From Streptomyces sp. NBC_01498 (GTDB taxonomy: Bacteria > Actinomycetota > Actinomycetes > Streptomycetales > Streptomycetaceae): 64,000 nt of DNA. Of the stretch, positions 1-7,448 are shown in pieces. The stretch covers positions 3,534,001-3,598,000 of the forward strand of contig NZ_CP109598.1 of assembly GCF_036327775.1 (NCBI RefSeq), given 5' to 3'. Every line of letters begins with the position of its first letter. Positions within the stretch are counted from its first letter, which is position 1. The notes beneath the pieces were generated by a model, which searched no databases, was not told the DNA's origin, and saw only the letters and a program-made list of their open reading frames with translations. Position numbers and translations under genes: made by a program.

Positions 1-101
1 CAGGATCGCCCTTGCAGCTCAGGGGCGCGGACGCGTGCACGCTTACTCATGACGTCAAGGGTGCCACTACCGCCAGGGCGGCCACGACACCCCCGGACCC
101 G
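1..101. other. Window edge, no gene recognised
   Basis: Left margin of the window, inside the integrated element. No convincing coding frame or RNA gene is visible. It lies downstream of the small gene pair that follows on the minus strand. Confidence 0.4.
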
Positions 102-299
102 CTACACCCGCCTCACATCGTCCGGGGGCACCAGCCACTCGGCACCCCCGCCCGCAGGCCGCAGGAACGCCGTCGGACGCTTGCGGCGCAGCCACGAGGG
201 CTCGGCGGGGTCCTCATAGTCGGGGATCACGTCGCGCAGGATGCCGACACGTCCGGTGGCGTCCTCCACCTGTGCGCCGATGTCGTCGCGCGCGATCAC
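102..299 (-). CDS. Small hypothetical protein of the integrated element (65 aa)
   Basis: A short acidic/basic protein beginning VIARDDIGAQ and ending in a tail with EWLVPPDD. I chose the GTG start because it overlaps the TGA of the preceding gene in a GTGA junction, the usual sign of translational coupling. Proteins of this type recur as short orphan genes in Streptomyces integrative elements and prophages; I know of no assigned function. There is no signal peptide, membrane segment or metal motif. The reading frame extends further upstream, but that part lies inside the neighbour and is probably not translated. Confidence 0.6.
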   Translation of the reverse strand: MIARDDIGAQVEDATGRVGILRDVIPDYEDPAEPSWLRRKRPTAFLRPAGGGAEWLVPPDDVRRV

Positions 300-493
300 C
301 CGTGCCCCTCCGGGTGCCGCCTCATGTAGACGTTGCAGTCGGACACCGTGGTCATGTCGCCACCGGTACGCGCACGGTCCCGCACGTTCGCGAGTTCGGT
401 GCAGCCCGGACACCCCTCCACCGGGGTCGGCTCCAACTCCATACGTAACGGCAGTTCCACCGGCATGGTCTGGTAACGCGTCGGTTCGGTCAT
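296..493 (-). CDS. Small hypothetical protein with CPGC motif (65 aa)
   Basis: Sixty-five residues with one CxxC (CPGC, about residues 28-31) followed by a third cysteine in SDCNVY. The short basic C-terminus ends RRHPEGHG. The cysteines could bind zinc, but only CxxC is clear. The ATG used here begins MTEPTRYQ; in-frame ATG and GTG codons at 517 and 529 are alternatives, and none has a strong ribosome site. The stop overlaps the next gene's GTG by four bases, so the two are almost certainly co-translated. Divergent from the regulator at 601. Typical accessory gene of a Streptomyces mobile element; function unknown. Confidence 0.6.
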   Translation of the reverse strand: MTEPTRYQTMPVELPLRMELEPTPVEGCPGCTELANVRDRARTGGDMTTVSDCNVYMRRHPEGHG

Positions 494-600
494 TCCGTGA
501 TCGTGATGCGCCCTCATGGACGTATCCACTCCGAGCGGACGACAGTTGAGCCGTTGTTCGCTACGGTCACAGAAAGGCCCAAACGTCTGCGGGAGACCTC

Positions 601-1356
601 TTGAACTCAGCCCTACGATCAGCTATGGCAGATGCCGGTGTCAGTACACGTCAGCTTGCCGTGCATATTGGTGTGACTGGCAAGACAGTCGAACGATGGC
701 TGGCGGACGCTGAGCTGACGCCCCACGCACGGAACCGCGATGACGCCTGCCGGGCGTTGGGAGTGGACGAGGAAATGATCTGGCCCCAGGTAGTCAAAGA
801 CCGCATCAAGAGCGGCCACGACCGCGAACTAGTCCACAGCTACCCGTACCGCTCCGCATGCCCGTCGACGGTGTGGAACGAGCTGATCAGCGATGCCGGC
901 GCCGACCTGTTCTTCGCTGGATACACGAACTACTTCCTGTGGACCCAGGTTCCCGCGTTCCCCGAAATACTGCGCCGGAAAGTCGCTTCGGGGTGTCGCG
1001 TCCGCTTCCTGCTGGGAGACCCCGACGGCGAGGTGACCCGCCAGCGGGAGAGCATCGAGGATGTGGCCCTGACAGTCTCCACACGCATCCGCATCACACT
1101 GGAACACCTTGACCGCCTCGGCCCATTGGACGGCCTTGAGACACGCCTCAGCGCTCCGGAAGACGCGATCAACCATGTGAGCCTCTCCGTGTTCCGGTTC
1201 GATGCCGACGCCCTCGTAACTCCCCACCTTGCGCGTCTGGTTGGCCATGATTCGCCGCTCCTCCACCTCCACAGGCGCGGTGACGGTGGCATGTTCGACC
1301 GGTTCAGCGAGCACGGTGAAGAGCTTTGGAAGAGCGCGACACCCAAGAGGTCTTGA
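601..1356 (+). CDS. XRE-type HTH regulator with DUF5919-like C-terminal domain
   Basis: 251 aa. Residues about 1-60 form a helix-turn-helix of the XRE/Cro type (VSTRQLAVHIGVTGKTVERWL). Residues about 75-245 match the DUF5919 family that accompanies such HTH domains in actinobacteria, with hallmark stretches FFAGYTNYFLW, GCRVRFLLGDPDGEVT, VTPHLARLVGHDSP and GMFDRF. The C-terminal part has been likened to a phospholipase-D/nucleotidyl fold, but I see no HKD motif. The TTG start is supported by GGAGA a few bases upstream. It sits divergent from the small gene pair and convergent with the resolvase, so it is a candidate regulator of the integrated element. Its ligand is unknown. Confidence 0.75.
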   Translation: MNSALRSAMADAGVSTRQLAVHIGVTGKTVERWLADAELTPHARNRDDACRALGVDEEMIWPQVVKDRIKSGHDRELVHSYPYRSACPSTVWNELISDAGADLFFAGYTNYFLWTQVPAFPEILRRKVASGCRVRFLLGDPDGEVTRQRESIEDVALTVSTRIRITLEHLDRLGPLDGLETRLSAPEDAINHVSLSVFRFDADALVTPHLARLVGHDSPLLHLHRRGDGGMFDRFSEHGEELWKSATPKRS

Positions 1357-1376
1357 CGTCGACGCCCGGACACGAG

Positions 1377-1404
1377 AAAAACCGCCCACCCCATCGGTGA
1401 ACGG
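1377..1404 (-). terminator. Intrinsic terminator downstream of the resolvase gene
   Basis: Read on the minus strand, a nine-base-pair hairpin (CCGTTCACC pairing with GGTGGGCGG, two G-U wobbles, four-base loop) is followed directly by five T. It lies just past the resolvase stop and between two convergent genes. Confidence 0.6.
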
Positions 1405-1424
1405 CCTCTCGGGCTGAAGTCGGA

Positions 1425-2003
1425 TCACTCCGTGTCGGCAAGCGCCCGGTACAGCGTCGCACGGGACACACCCACCGCCTTGGCCACCGCCGTCACACTC
1501 TCCCCCTTCGCCCGGCGCGCCTTGGCAGCAGCGAGCTTGTCAGCGTCCATGACCGCCGGACGTCCACCCGTACGGCCCTGAGCACGGGCAGCGTCGAGAC
1601 CCGCACGCGTCCGCTCCTGAATCAGCGACCGCTCGAACTCCGCCATGGCGCCAACGACTTGGAGCATGAGGCGACCGTCCGGGGTGTTCGGATCGATGCT
1701 CGCCAGCGCACCCGTGAGCACCTTGAACCCGACACCCCTTGTGGCAAGAGCGTCCACCATGTTCACCAGGTCGATCAGCGACCGCGCGAACCGGTCCAGC
1801 TTCCACACGCACAGGGTGTCCCCGGGGCGTACGTAGTCGAGAACGGCCGTCAGCTCCGGGCGCTCCGTGTTCTTCCCGCTCGCCTTGTCGGTGAAGACCC
1901 GAGCGCAACCCGCCTCCTTGAGCGCGTCGAGCTGCAACTGTGCTTCCTGGTCGTCCCCTGAGACTCGCGCGTATCCGATGAGGTGTCCCGTGTTCGTGTC
2001 CAC
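1425..2003 (-). CDS. Small serine recombinase (resolvase/invertase family)
   Basis: 192 aa, the full length of a Tn3/Hin-type recombinase. The N-terminal catalytic domain (about 8-145) begins IGYARVSGDDQEAQLQ with the catalytic serine at ARVS, and later shows KLDRFARS and EFERSLIQERT, the arginine-rich active-site region. After a hinge (AARAQGRTGGRP), residues 150-190 form the Hin-like DNA-binding helix-turn-helix (ESVTAVAKAVGVSRATLYRAL). The GTG start gives the expected N-terminus. Enzymes of this class resolve cointegrates or invert short segments; the repeat cluster just upstream (2013-2113) is the likely site. It is encoded within the integrated element next to the large integrase. Confidence 0.88.
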   Translation of the reverse strand: MDTNTGHLIGYARVSGDDQEAQLQLDALKEAGCARVFTDKASGKNTERPELTAVLDYVRPGDTLCVWKLDRFARSLIDLVNMVDALATRGVGFKVLTGALASIDPNTPDGRLMLQVVGAMAEFERSLIQERTRAGLDAARAQGRTGGRPAVMDADKLAAAKARRAKGESVTAVAKAVGVSRATLYRALADTE

Positions 2004-2012
2004 GAGGAGACA

Positions 2013-2113
2013 GTCTCATAACTCGTCTCAGAACGGTAGAGGCTTGCGGCGGGTTTTGAGACGGGTTTTGAACGTCAATCCGGCCCCCTGGGGTCACCCG
2101 GTGGGCCGTCTCA
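2013..2113. repeat. Cluster of four GTCTCA/TGAGAC motifs upstream of the resolvase gene (candidate res/crossover site)
   Basis: GTCTCA occurs at 2013-2018, 2025-2030 and 2108-2113, and its complement TGAGAC at 2057-2062. Two of them form an imperfect inverted repeat (CGTCTCAGAAC facing GTTTTGAGACG). The cluster starts ten bases upstream of the resolvase start codon, where resolvases usually have their subsites. The assignment to this recombinase is inference. Confidence 0.4.
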
Positions 2114-2273
2114 TAAACCATCGTTTGATGGACGCCCCGTCGGCCGTCACGCTGCGCCACGGCAGCGCACGCGCCCTCTCAACCACCAGACCCGTACCGA
2201 CCGAGAGGAGCAGACACCTGACGATCACCCAGGTCACCTGACGGGGCCACCCGCCCCCTCGCCCACCCGTGCA

Positions 2274-2358
2274 CAAACTGACAAACTAACCCCCTATTTC
2301 ACTTTCTGCTAACACACGTTAGAGAGAGATGGAAATAGGGGGTTAGTTTGTCAGTTTG
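2274..2358. repeat. Perfect 27-bp inverted repeat, unusually A+T-rich
   Basis: The arms at 2274-2300 and 2332-2358 are perfect reverse complements over 27 bp, separated by 31 bp. A second small stem (CTAAC/GTTAG, 2309-2313 and 2318-2322) sits inside the loop. The block is strikingly AT-rich for this genome. It lies between the integrase stop (2442) and the resolvase promoter region. No run of T follows either arm, so a simple intrinsic terminator is not the best fit; a replication, recombination or protein-binding site of the element is possible. Confidence 0.85.
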
Positions 2359-2441
2359 AACCATCATGGCGACTCACGGTGACGGACAGGGAGGATTCGT
2401 TACTCGACGTAGCAACGGGCCGCGAACGGCGCCCGTCAGGC

Positions 2442-3983
2442 TTACGCCCCCAGGTCCCCCGAGTGGTCCGCCCACGCGATGGCGCAGCGCTCGTGGCCAA
2501 CGAACCGCGCACCCCGTCGCCCCTTGCTGACGGTCACGGAGTCCATCGCGAGCCGGAGCCGTTCCCGCCGCCCCGCCGTATCGCTGGCTTCCCACGCTTC
2601 TCCGAGAAGTTCCCCGTCCAACAGCGGGGTTATATCGATGGTCGGCGCCGGCATCTCAGCGAGCCCCATACGCAGTCCCTCAATACGCCCTCGGAGCCTT
2701 CCCGCAAGCCTGTTGTACCGGTCGATGGCGTCCGCTCCGCTGAACTCCCCCCGCACGTAACGTGCTTCCTCAAGGTCAGCGAGACGCGCTTCCTCTTCTC
2801 TGATCTCCGCCTCAATCGCATCGCGCTTCGCGAACACTTCCGGGTCTTCCTGCTTCACCCAGCGCTCCGCGATAACGGCCAGAAGGTCGTCGTCGGGCTC
2901 AAGCGCGGGAAGACGGCTCAGGAACGCGTCCCTCACGTAGGCGTCAAGGCTTTCAACCCGTGCAGTGACTCCGACGCAACCCCGCCCCATCCGGTTCGAG
3001 GAACAGGCATACGACGTTCCCGCCTGACTCATGCGTGCCCCGCACAGGCCACAGCGGGCAATCCCGGTGAGGAGCGCCGTTCCCTGCTTGTGTCCGTGCC
3101 GCTTTCCGGCGAGCGGGAAGGTGCGGGACTCAAGCTGCCTGATGATGAGTTCGCGTTCTCCCACTGTGATGATGCCTTCACCGATGCTCACGGTGTCCAG
3201 CGTCTCGGGATCGCGGTACGGAATGACCTTCGAGCCGTACTTCCGAGTTCCGTCCGCTGCCTCTTCGTACGTGGTCTGAGGCATGAGACCTGCGAAAGCG
3301 GGTCCGCGAAGCAACTGCATCACGCTGGACGAATTCCACTTCCCACCACGCGACGACTCGATCCCATGCTCATTCAGGAAACGCGCCACATGGACGAGCG
3401 CCTTTCCCGAGAGTGCTTCGTCGGCGATCAGACGCGCGTAAACGGCTGTCTCCGGGTCGTGCACGAGCCTCTTCGTGTCCGGGTCCACCTTGAGCCCGTA
3501 CGGGGGCTGACCACCGATCCACTGGCCACGCTGCCGCAGGAACCGCTTCGCGCTGCTGACGCGCATGCCCAGGTTCCGGGACTCGTTGCGGGCAAGCTCA
3601 GCGAGAAGCGCGATGGTGACGCGGGCGCTGTCGTTCGACGTATCGAGACCGTCCATGACGGACACGAGCCGTCCGCCCACACGGCTGAAGTCGTCCAGCG
3701 CCTTGCCGACTTCACCGATGCCCTTACGGCTCAACCGATCGAGCTTCCACACGATCAGCACGCCGACGACTCCCGACGTCACAGCAGTGATCGCAGCGTC
3801 GAAGCCCTTGCGGCTGACGCTCTTGTACCCGGACCGTCCCCGGTCGATGTGGACCTTGCGGACCGTGATCCCGTTGCGCTCCGCCCACGCGCGGCAGTCC
3901 GCTTCCTGGCGGTCGATCGCCGTCTTGCCCTCCCTGTCCAGTGACAGGCGGAGGTACAGGTCAGCGATGGTGTGGTGATGCAC
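2442..3983 (-). CDS. int: Large serine integrase (site-specific recombinase)
   Basis: 513 aa. Residues 7-150 are the serine-recombinase catalytic domain, with nucleophile Ser14 in LYLRLSLD and the VWKLDRLSRKG segment. About 165-275 is the Recombinase domain (QPPYGLKVDPDTKRLV; a winged segment near GGKWNSSSVMQLL). About 310-350 is a zinc ribbon (RCGLCGARM, then ACSSN and GRGCVG). About 385-450 is the coiled-coil region typical of large serine integrases (EAEIREEEARLADLEEARY). The start is GTG with AGGGTG six bases before it. The gene begins only about 30 bp from the junction with the interrupted host gene, which is the usual place of int next to attP. It would integrate and, with a directionality factor, excise the element at its left. 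Confidence 0.93.
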   Translation of the reverse strand: MHHHTIADLYLRLSLDREGKTAIDRQEADCRAWAERNGITVRKVHIDRGRSGYKSVSRKGFDAAITAVTSGVVGVLIVWKLDRLSRKGIGEVGKALDDFSRVGGRLVSVMDGLDTSNDSARVTIALLAELARNESRNLGMRVSSAKRFLRQRGQWIGGQPPYGLKVDPDTKRLVHDPETAVYARLIADEALSGKALVHVARFLNEHGIESSRGGKWNSSSVMQLLRGPAFAGLMPQTTYEEAADGTRKYGSKVIPYRDPETLDTVSIGEGIITVGERELIIRQLESRTFPLAGKRHGHKQGTALLTGIARCGLCGARMSQAGTSYACSSNRMGRGCVGVTARVESLDAYVRDAFLSRLPALEPDDDLLAVIAERWVKQEDPEVFAKRDAIEAEIREEEARLADLEEARYVRGEFSGADAIDRYNRLAGRLRGRIEGLRMGLAEMPAPTIDITPLLDGELLGEAWEASDTAGRRERLRLAMDSVTVSKGRRGARFVGHERCAIAWADHSGDLGA

Positions 3984-4030
3984 GGATTCACCCTATCTGG
4001 AGTTCCCTCAATGGTTCAGGACATCCAGAA
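3984..4030. other. Predicted attachment junction (attL or attR) of the integrated element
   Basis: The minus-strand thioredoxin-like frame is conserved up to LLDFW (codons ending at about 4025) and then runs into MS and a stop. The integrase start lies just beyond. Crossover therefore fell at or near 4020-4027. The exact core cannot be fixed without the other end of the element, which is outside the window. Confidence 0.65.
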
Positions 4031-4180
4031 ATCGAGCAGCACGATGCGCCCGCGCAGCTCGGCGAGGCTGTACGCGCGGCCCCCGGTGTTGAGCCAGCCG
4101 CCCTTGCCGACCAGCTCGGGGGCTCGGACACGGGCACGGCGACGGGGCGCGGGGGCGGACGTCGGAGCGGGATCGTTCAT
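4016..4180 (-). pseudogene. 5' fragment of a thioredoxin-like (NHL-repeat type) protein gene, interrupted by the integrated element
   Basis: Fifty-four codons remain: a basic N-terminus, then PELVGKGGWLNTGG, SLAELRGRIVLLDFW and a short alien ending MS-stop. The segment matches the beginning of the thioredoxin-fold domain in actinobacterial thioredoxin/NHL-repeat proteins. In intact family members the FW is followed by a cysteine-containing active-site loop and a long C-terminal beta-propeller; both are absent here. The ATG at 4180 gives the family's N-terminus. The remainder should lie at the far end of the element, left of this window. As it stands the fragment has no catalytic cysteine, so it is not functional as a redox protein. 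Confidence 0.8.
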
Positions 4181-4990
4181 GCTCCCAGGGTGCCACCAGC
4201 GTCCGACAACACGACCGGGCCCCCGGCTTCCGGAAGGGGATCGGGAAGGGGTCCGGCCCCTGGATTCTCCGGCGGAAGAGGAAGGTGTACGGGCTGCCGC
4301 CTACCGCCGCGCCGGTCCCGCCGGGGCCGGGTGGCCCGTCCGCGCGGGCGGGTCGTGGGCGAGCGGAGGCCGGGTGGCGGGCCGGTCGTGCGCGTACGTG
4401 CCCCCGACCGCCGTCTACGCGCGCGTGGCTCGTCCGCCGGCGGGAGGGGTCGGCAAGCCGGGGGCTGACCGCCGTACACGCGCGCGTGAGGAGTCCGCGC
4501 GGTGAGGACCCGTCACCGCCGCTTACACGCGCGTGGCGCGTCCCGTGCGCGGGTGTGTGCCCATGACGCGCCACGCGCGCGTCACGCACACGTCAGCAGC
4601 CGCTTGCGATCGATCCGGCCCGCCCCCGCTCCACGCGTACGTCACGCATTCCCGGATCAAGGACAGTGCGAGCGGGGTGGCCCGGCTCCACGCCCGTGCG
4701 TCCCGGCCCGCCCGCCGCCCGTCGGCGCCGCGCCCACCAGGGCCTCGCCCGACTCCGTACGGAAGTACAGCACCGGCGCGCGTGGCGCGTCCCGTGCGCG
4801 GGTGTGTGCCCGGCTTCACGCGTACGGGACGCGCACGTGAGCCGCCGCCGCTTGCGATCCGGCCCGCCCCGGCTTCGCGCACGCGTCACGCATTCCCGGA
4901 TCGAGAACAGTGCGAGCAGGGTGGCCCGGCTCCACGCCCGTTCGTCACGGCCCACCAGGAAAGCCGGGTGGGACAGAGGACGCGCGTGCG
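4181..4990. other. Repeat-rich intergenic region of 810 bp
   Basis: I see no believable gene here. The first 300 bp contain degenerate copies of an ACGCGCGTGGC-like element. A strong 16-bp inverted repeat (ACGCGCGTGGCGCGTC with a near-perfect partner, 4527-4582) could end transcription from the regulator gene on the minus strand. The rest is a tandem partial duplication, listed separately. Confidence 0.6.
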
Positions 4991-5066
4991 TCAGGCCCGC
5001 CCGCCGCCCGGCGGCGGCGCCGCGCCCACCAGGGTCTCGCCCGACTCCGTACGGAAGTAGAGCACC
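4521..5066. repeat. Imperfect tandem duplication, including the 3' end of the ArsR-type gene
   Basis: Blocks appear twice in the same order. GCGCGTGGCGCG starts at 4529 and 4778, CACGCATTCCCGGATC at 4643 and 4887, and ACTCCGTACGGAAGTA with its flanks at 4752 and 5044. The offsets are 249, 244 and 292 bp, so the copies differ by indels. The block at 4708-4772 is a detached copy of the last ~20 codons of the regulator gene at 4991-5986. The original and the copy are in the same orientation. Confidence 0.8.
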
Positions 5067-5986
5067 GAGCGGCCCGAGCGGCGGCGGGTGATCAGGCCCG
5101 CGTCCAGCAGGACCCGGAGGTGGCGGCCGACCGAGCCGAGGCCCTGTCCGGTCAGTGCCACGAGCTGTGTCGTGCTCTTGGGGGCGCCCAGCAGCGCCAG
5201 CACCGCCGCCCGGCCGGGGCCGAGCAGGGCGCGCAGCGGTTCGGGTACCGGGGGGCGGGTGCCCTCCTCGGCGAGGACGCCCGCGCACGGGTACACCACG
5301 GCGTACCGGTCCGCGTCCCACGAGACCCAGCTCTGCCGGGGCGAGACCGGTACGAACATCAGCCGGACGCCCGGGATTTCCTGGGAGAGGCCCGGCCGTG
5401 CGGAGATCTGGAGCCGGTTGCCGCCGAGCCAGCGCATTCCGCGCCGCATGTCGCCCAGCGCCGACGCCCAGCCGCCCCGGCTCAGCTGCGCCGTACGCGC
5501 GACGATGTCGGCCTCGACGAGCCGCCGGCGCCGGGGCCAGTACGGCAGCACCGTCTCCGCCCACACCCACTCCACCAGGGTGGCCGCCCGCTCCGCGAGG
5601 TCGTCGCGGTCCGCGAGCGGAGCGGGGAGCGGACCGTCCAGGGAGATCAGCAGATCGGCGCGGACAGTCTCCGGCGGGACCTCCCGGATACGCGTCAGCT
5701 CGTTGTCGAAGGTCTGCTCCGTCAGGGCCTCCCCGGTGGGCGTCGGGGTGATGAAGTCCGCGTTCCAGCCGCGGCCGAAGGCCGACCGGACGAGCAGCGC
5801 CGTGACCGGGTCGGCGGCCAGCCGTGACCGGTAGGCGGGCAGATGCGCGTCCAGCCAGGCCCGTTCGCCGGGGTGCGCGGCGCGGCCGTCGTGCAGGGCC
5901 CGCAGGCTCGCCACCGTCTCGGTCAGCGGCGACACGACGAACCGGCTCCCCGCCAGTGTGTCCGCGTCGACCTGCCACCAGCCCAT
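4991..5986 (-). CDS. ArsR-family transcriptional regulator with DUF5937-type N-terminal domain
   Basis: 331 aa. The N-terminal two thirds match the DUF5937 type that begins MGWWQVDADTLAGSRFVVSPL. Residues about 245-320 are an ArsR winged helix (ALLGAPKSTTQLVALTGQGLGSVGRHLRVLLDAGLITRRRSGRSVLYFRT). I chose the ATG giving MGWW rather than a GTG six codons earlier because it restores the family N-terminus and has GGGTGGGG upstream. It is divergent from an MFS transporter across a palindrome, the standard layout of a repressor and the pump it controls. The inducer is unknown. Its last ~20 codons are duplicated downstream at about 4708-4772. Confidence 0.85.
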   Translation of the reverse strand: MGWWQVDADTLAGSRFVVSPLTETVASLRALHDGRAAHPGERAWLDAHLPAYRSRLAADPVTALLVRSAFGRGWNADFITPTPTGEALTEQTFDNELTRIREVPPETVRADLLISLDGPLPAPLADRDDLAERAATLVEWVWAETVLPYWPRRRRLVEADIVARTAQLSRGGWASALGDMRRGMRWLGGNRLQISARPGLSQEIPGVRLMFVPVSPRQSWVSWDADRYAVVYPCAGVLAEEGTRPPVPEPLRALLGPGRAAVLALLGAPKSTTQLVALTGQGLGSVGRHLRVLLDAGLITRRRSGRSVLYFRTESGETLVGAAPPPGGGRA

Positions 5987-6007
5987 GCGCCCCACCCTAC
6001 TCACGAG

Positions 6008-6027
6008 GTTTCGCGGTGGCGCGAAAC
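6008..6027. promoter_or_regulatory. Palindromic operator between the regulator and MFS genes
   Basis: GTTTCGCG and CGCGAAAC are perfect 8-bp inverted half sites separated by GTGG. They lie 22 bp upstream of the regulator's ATG and 39 bp upstream of the transporter's ATG. Position and symmetry fit an ArsR-type autoregulatory operator; binding by this particular regulator is inferred. Confidence 0.65.
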
Positions 6028-6065
6028 ATTAACCCGCTGTCCGCTACGCCTCGGAGACTCCGGCC

Positions 6066-7448
6066 ATGCGCACGTATCAGGAGCTTTTCCGTACACCGGA
6101 GTTCAGACCGCTCTTCCTCACCTCCGCCGGGCAGGTCGCCGCCCAGACCGTGAGCGGGCTCGCGCTGAGCACCCTCGTCTACACGGCGACCGGCTCGCCG
6201 CTGCTCTCCGCACTCGCCATGTTCGGCCCCGCCCTCGCCCAGGTGGTCGGCGCGACGACCCTGCTGTCGGCGGCCGACCGGCTGCCCCCGCGCGGCACCC
6301 TGGTCGCGCTGTCGCTGCTCTTCGCGCTGGGCACCGCCGCCACCGCCCTGCCCGGTCTGCCCGTCCCGGCGGCCCTCGGGATCGTGCTCGGCCTCGGCGC
6401 CGTCTCCGCGCTCGGCGGCGGGGTGCGTTACGGACTCCTCAACGAGGTCCTCTCCAAGGAGGGCTATCTGCTCGGCCGGTCCGCGCTCAACATGTCCGTC
6501 GGCATCATGCAGATCCTCGGCTTCGCGACGGGCGGGCTGCTGGTCGCGCTCCTGTCGCCGCGCGGCGCGCTGCTGACCGGCGCCGCCCTGTACCTCGCGA
6601 CGGCGGGCGTGGCGCGGCTCGGCCTCAGTAGGAGGACGCCGCGCGCCACCGGCCGCCCGTCGATCGGCCGGACCTGGCGGAACAACGCCCGGCTGTGGTC
6701 CTCACCGCCCCACCGCACGGTGTACCTGGCGCTGTGGGTACCCAACGGGCTCGTCGTCGGCTGCGAGTCGCTGTACGTGGCGTACGCGCCCCGGCACGCG
6801 GGCATCCTCTTCGCCGCCGGTGCGGCGGGCATGCTCGCCGGGGACGTCCTGATCGGCCGGTTCGTCCCCCGCCGCCTGCGCCGGCGGCTCGCGGTGCCGC
6901 TGTTGCTGCTGCTCGCCGTACCGCACCTGGTCTTCTTCCTCGGCCCGTCGCTGCCGCTCGCCGTCGCCGCCGTCACCCTCGCCACGGTCGGCTACGCGGC
7001 GAGTCTCGTCTCCCAGGAACGGCTGATGGCCCTGACACCGGACGAGCTGAGCGGGCACGCGCTCGGGCTCCACTCCTCCGGGATGCTCACCACCCAGGGC
7101 GTGTGCGCCGTCCTGGCGGGCGCGGTGGCCGAACGGACCTCACCGGGCACGGGCATCACGGTCCTGGCGGCGGCCTCGGTCGCCGTCACGTTGCTGCTGG
7201 CACGGAGGCTGCGGGAGGTGCCGGAGGGGCCCGAGGGGCCGGGCACACCGGGGCCGGGCACGGAGGAACCCGGGACGGAGGAGCGCGGGACGGCGGAGCG
7301 CGGGACGGAGGAGCGCGGGACGGAGGAGCGCGGGACGGCGGGACCCGGCACGCGGGGGCCGGACGCGCGCGGCGCTGTCGCCCGTACGCGTACAGGTGAC
7401 GCCGTCACGCCGTGGCCCGGTGGCACGGCGGGTACGAACACCGCATGA
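6066..7448 (+). CDS. MFS transporter (probable drug/metabolite efflux)
   Basis: 460 aa with about twelve hydrophobic segments between residues 14 and 380. It begins MRTYQELFRTPEFRPLFL, typical of the MFS proteins paired with ArsR/DUF5937 regulators. The loop between helices 2 and 3 has ADRLPPRGTLVAL. From about residue 388 the protein continues as a hydrophilic tail of pentapeptide repeats (GTEER, GTAER, GTEEP, about 7258-7345) that serves no obvious transport function. It likely exports a toxic small molecule and is repressed by the divergent regulator. The stop overlaps the ATG of the next gene (ATGA), so that gene is probably coupled to it. Confidence 0.82.
   Translation: MRTYQELFRTPEFRPLFLTSAGQVAAQTVSGLALSTLVYTATGSPLLSALAMFGPALAQVVGATTLLSAADRLPPRGTLVALSLLFALGTAATALPGLPVPAALGIVLGLGAVSALGGGVRYGLLNEVLSKEGYLLGRSALNMSVGIMQILGFATGGLLVALLSPRGALLTGAALYLATAGVARLGLSRRTPRATGRPSIGRTWRNNARLWSSPPHRTVYLALWVPNGLVVGCESLYVAYAPRHAGILFAAGAAGMLAGDVLIGRFVPRRLRRRLAVPLLLLLAVPHLVFFLGPSLPLAVAAVTLATVGYAASLVSQERLMALTPDELSGHALGLHSSGMLTTQGVCAVLAGAVAERTSPGTGITVLAAASVAVTLLLARRLREVPEGPEGPGTPGPGTEEPGTEERGTAERGTEERGTEERGTAGPGTRGPDARGAVARTRTGDAVTPWPGGTAGTNTA

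Noticed and set aside
2094..2276. 60-codon minus-strand frame between the resolvase site and the palindrome
   Set aside because: No motif, no ribosome site and it overlaps candidate recombination repeats.
2379..3944. A 521-codon plus-strand frame opposite the integrase
   Set aside because: The minus strand has an unmistakable serine integrase with zinc ribbon; the plus frame is its shadow.
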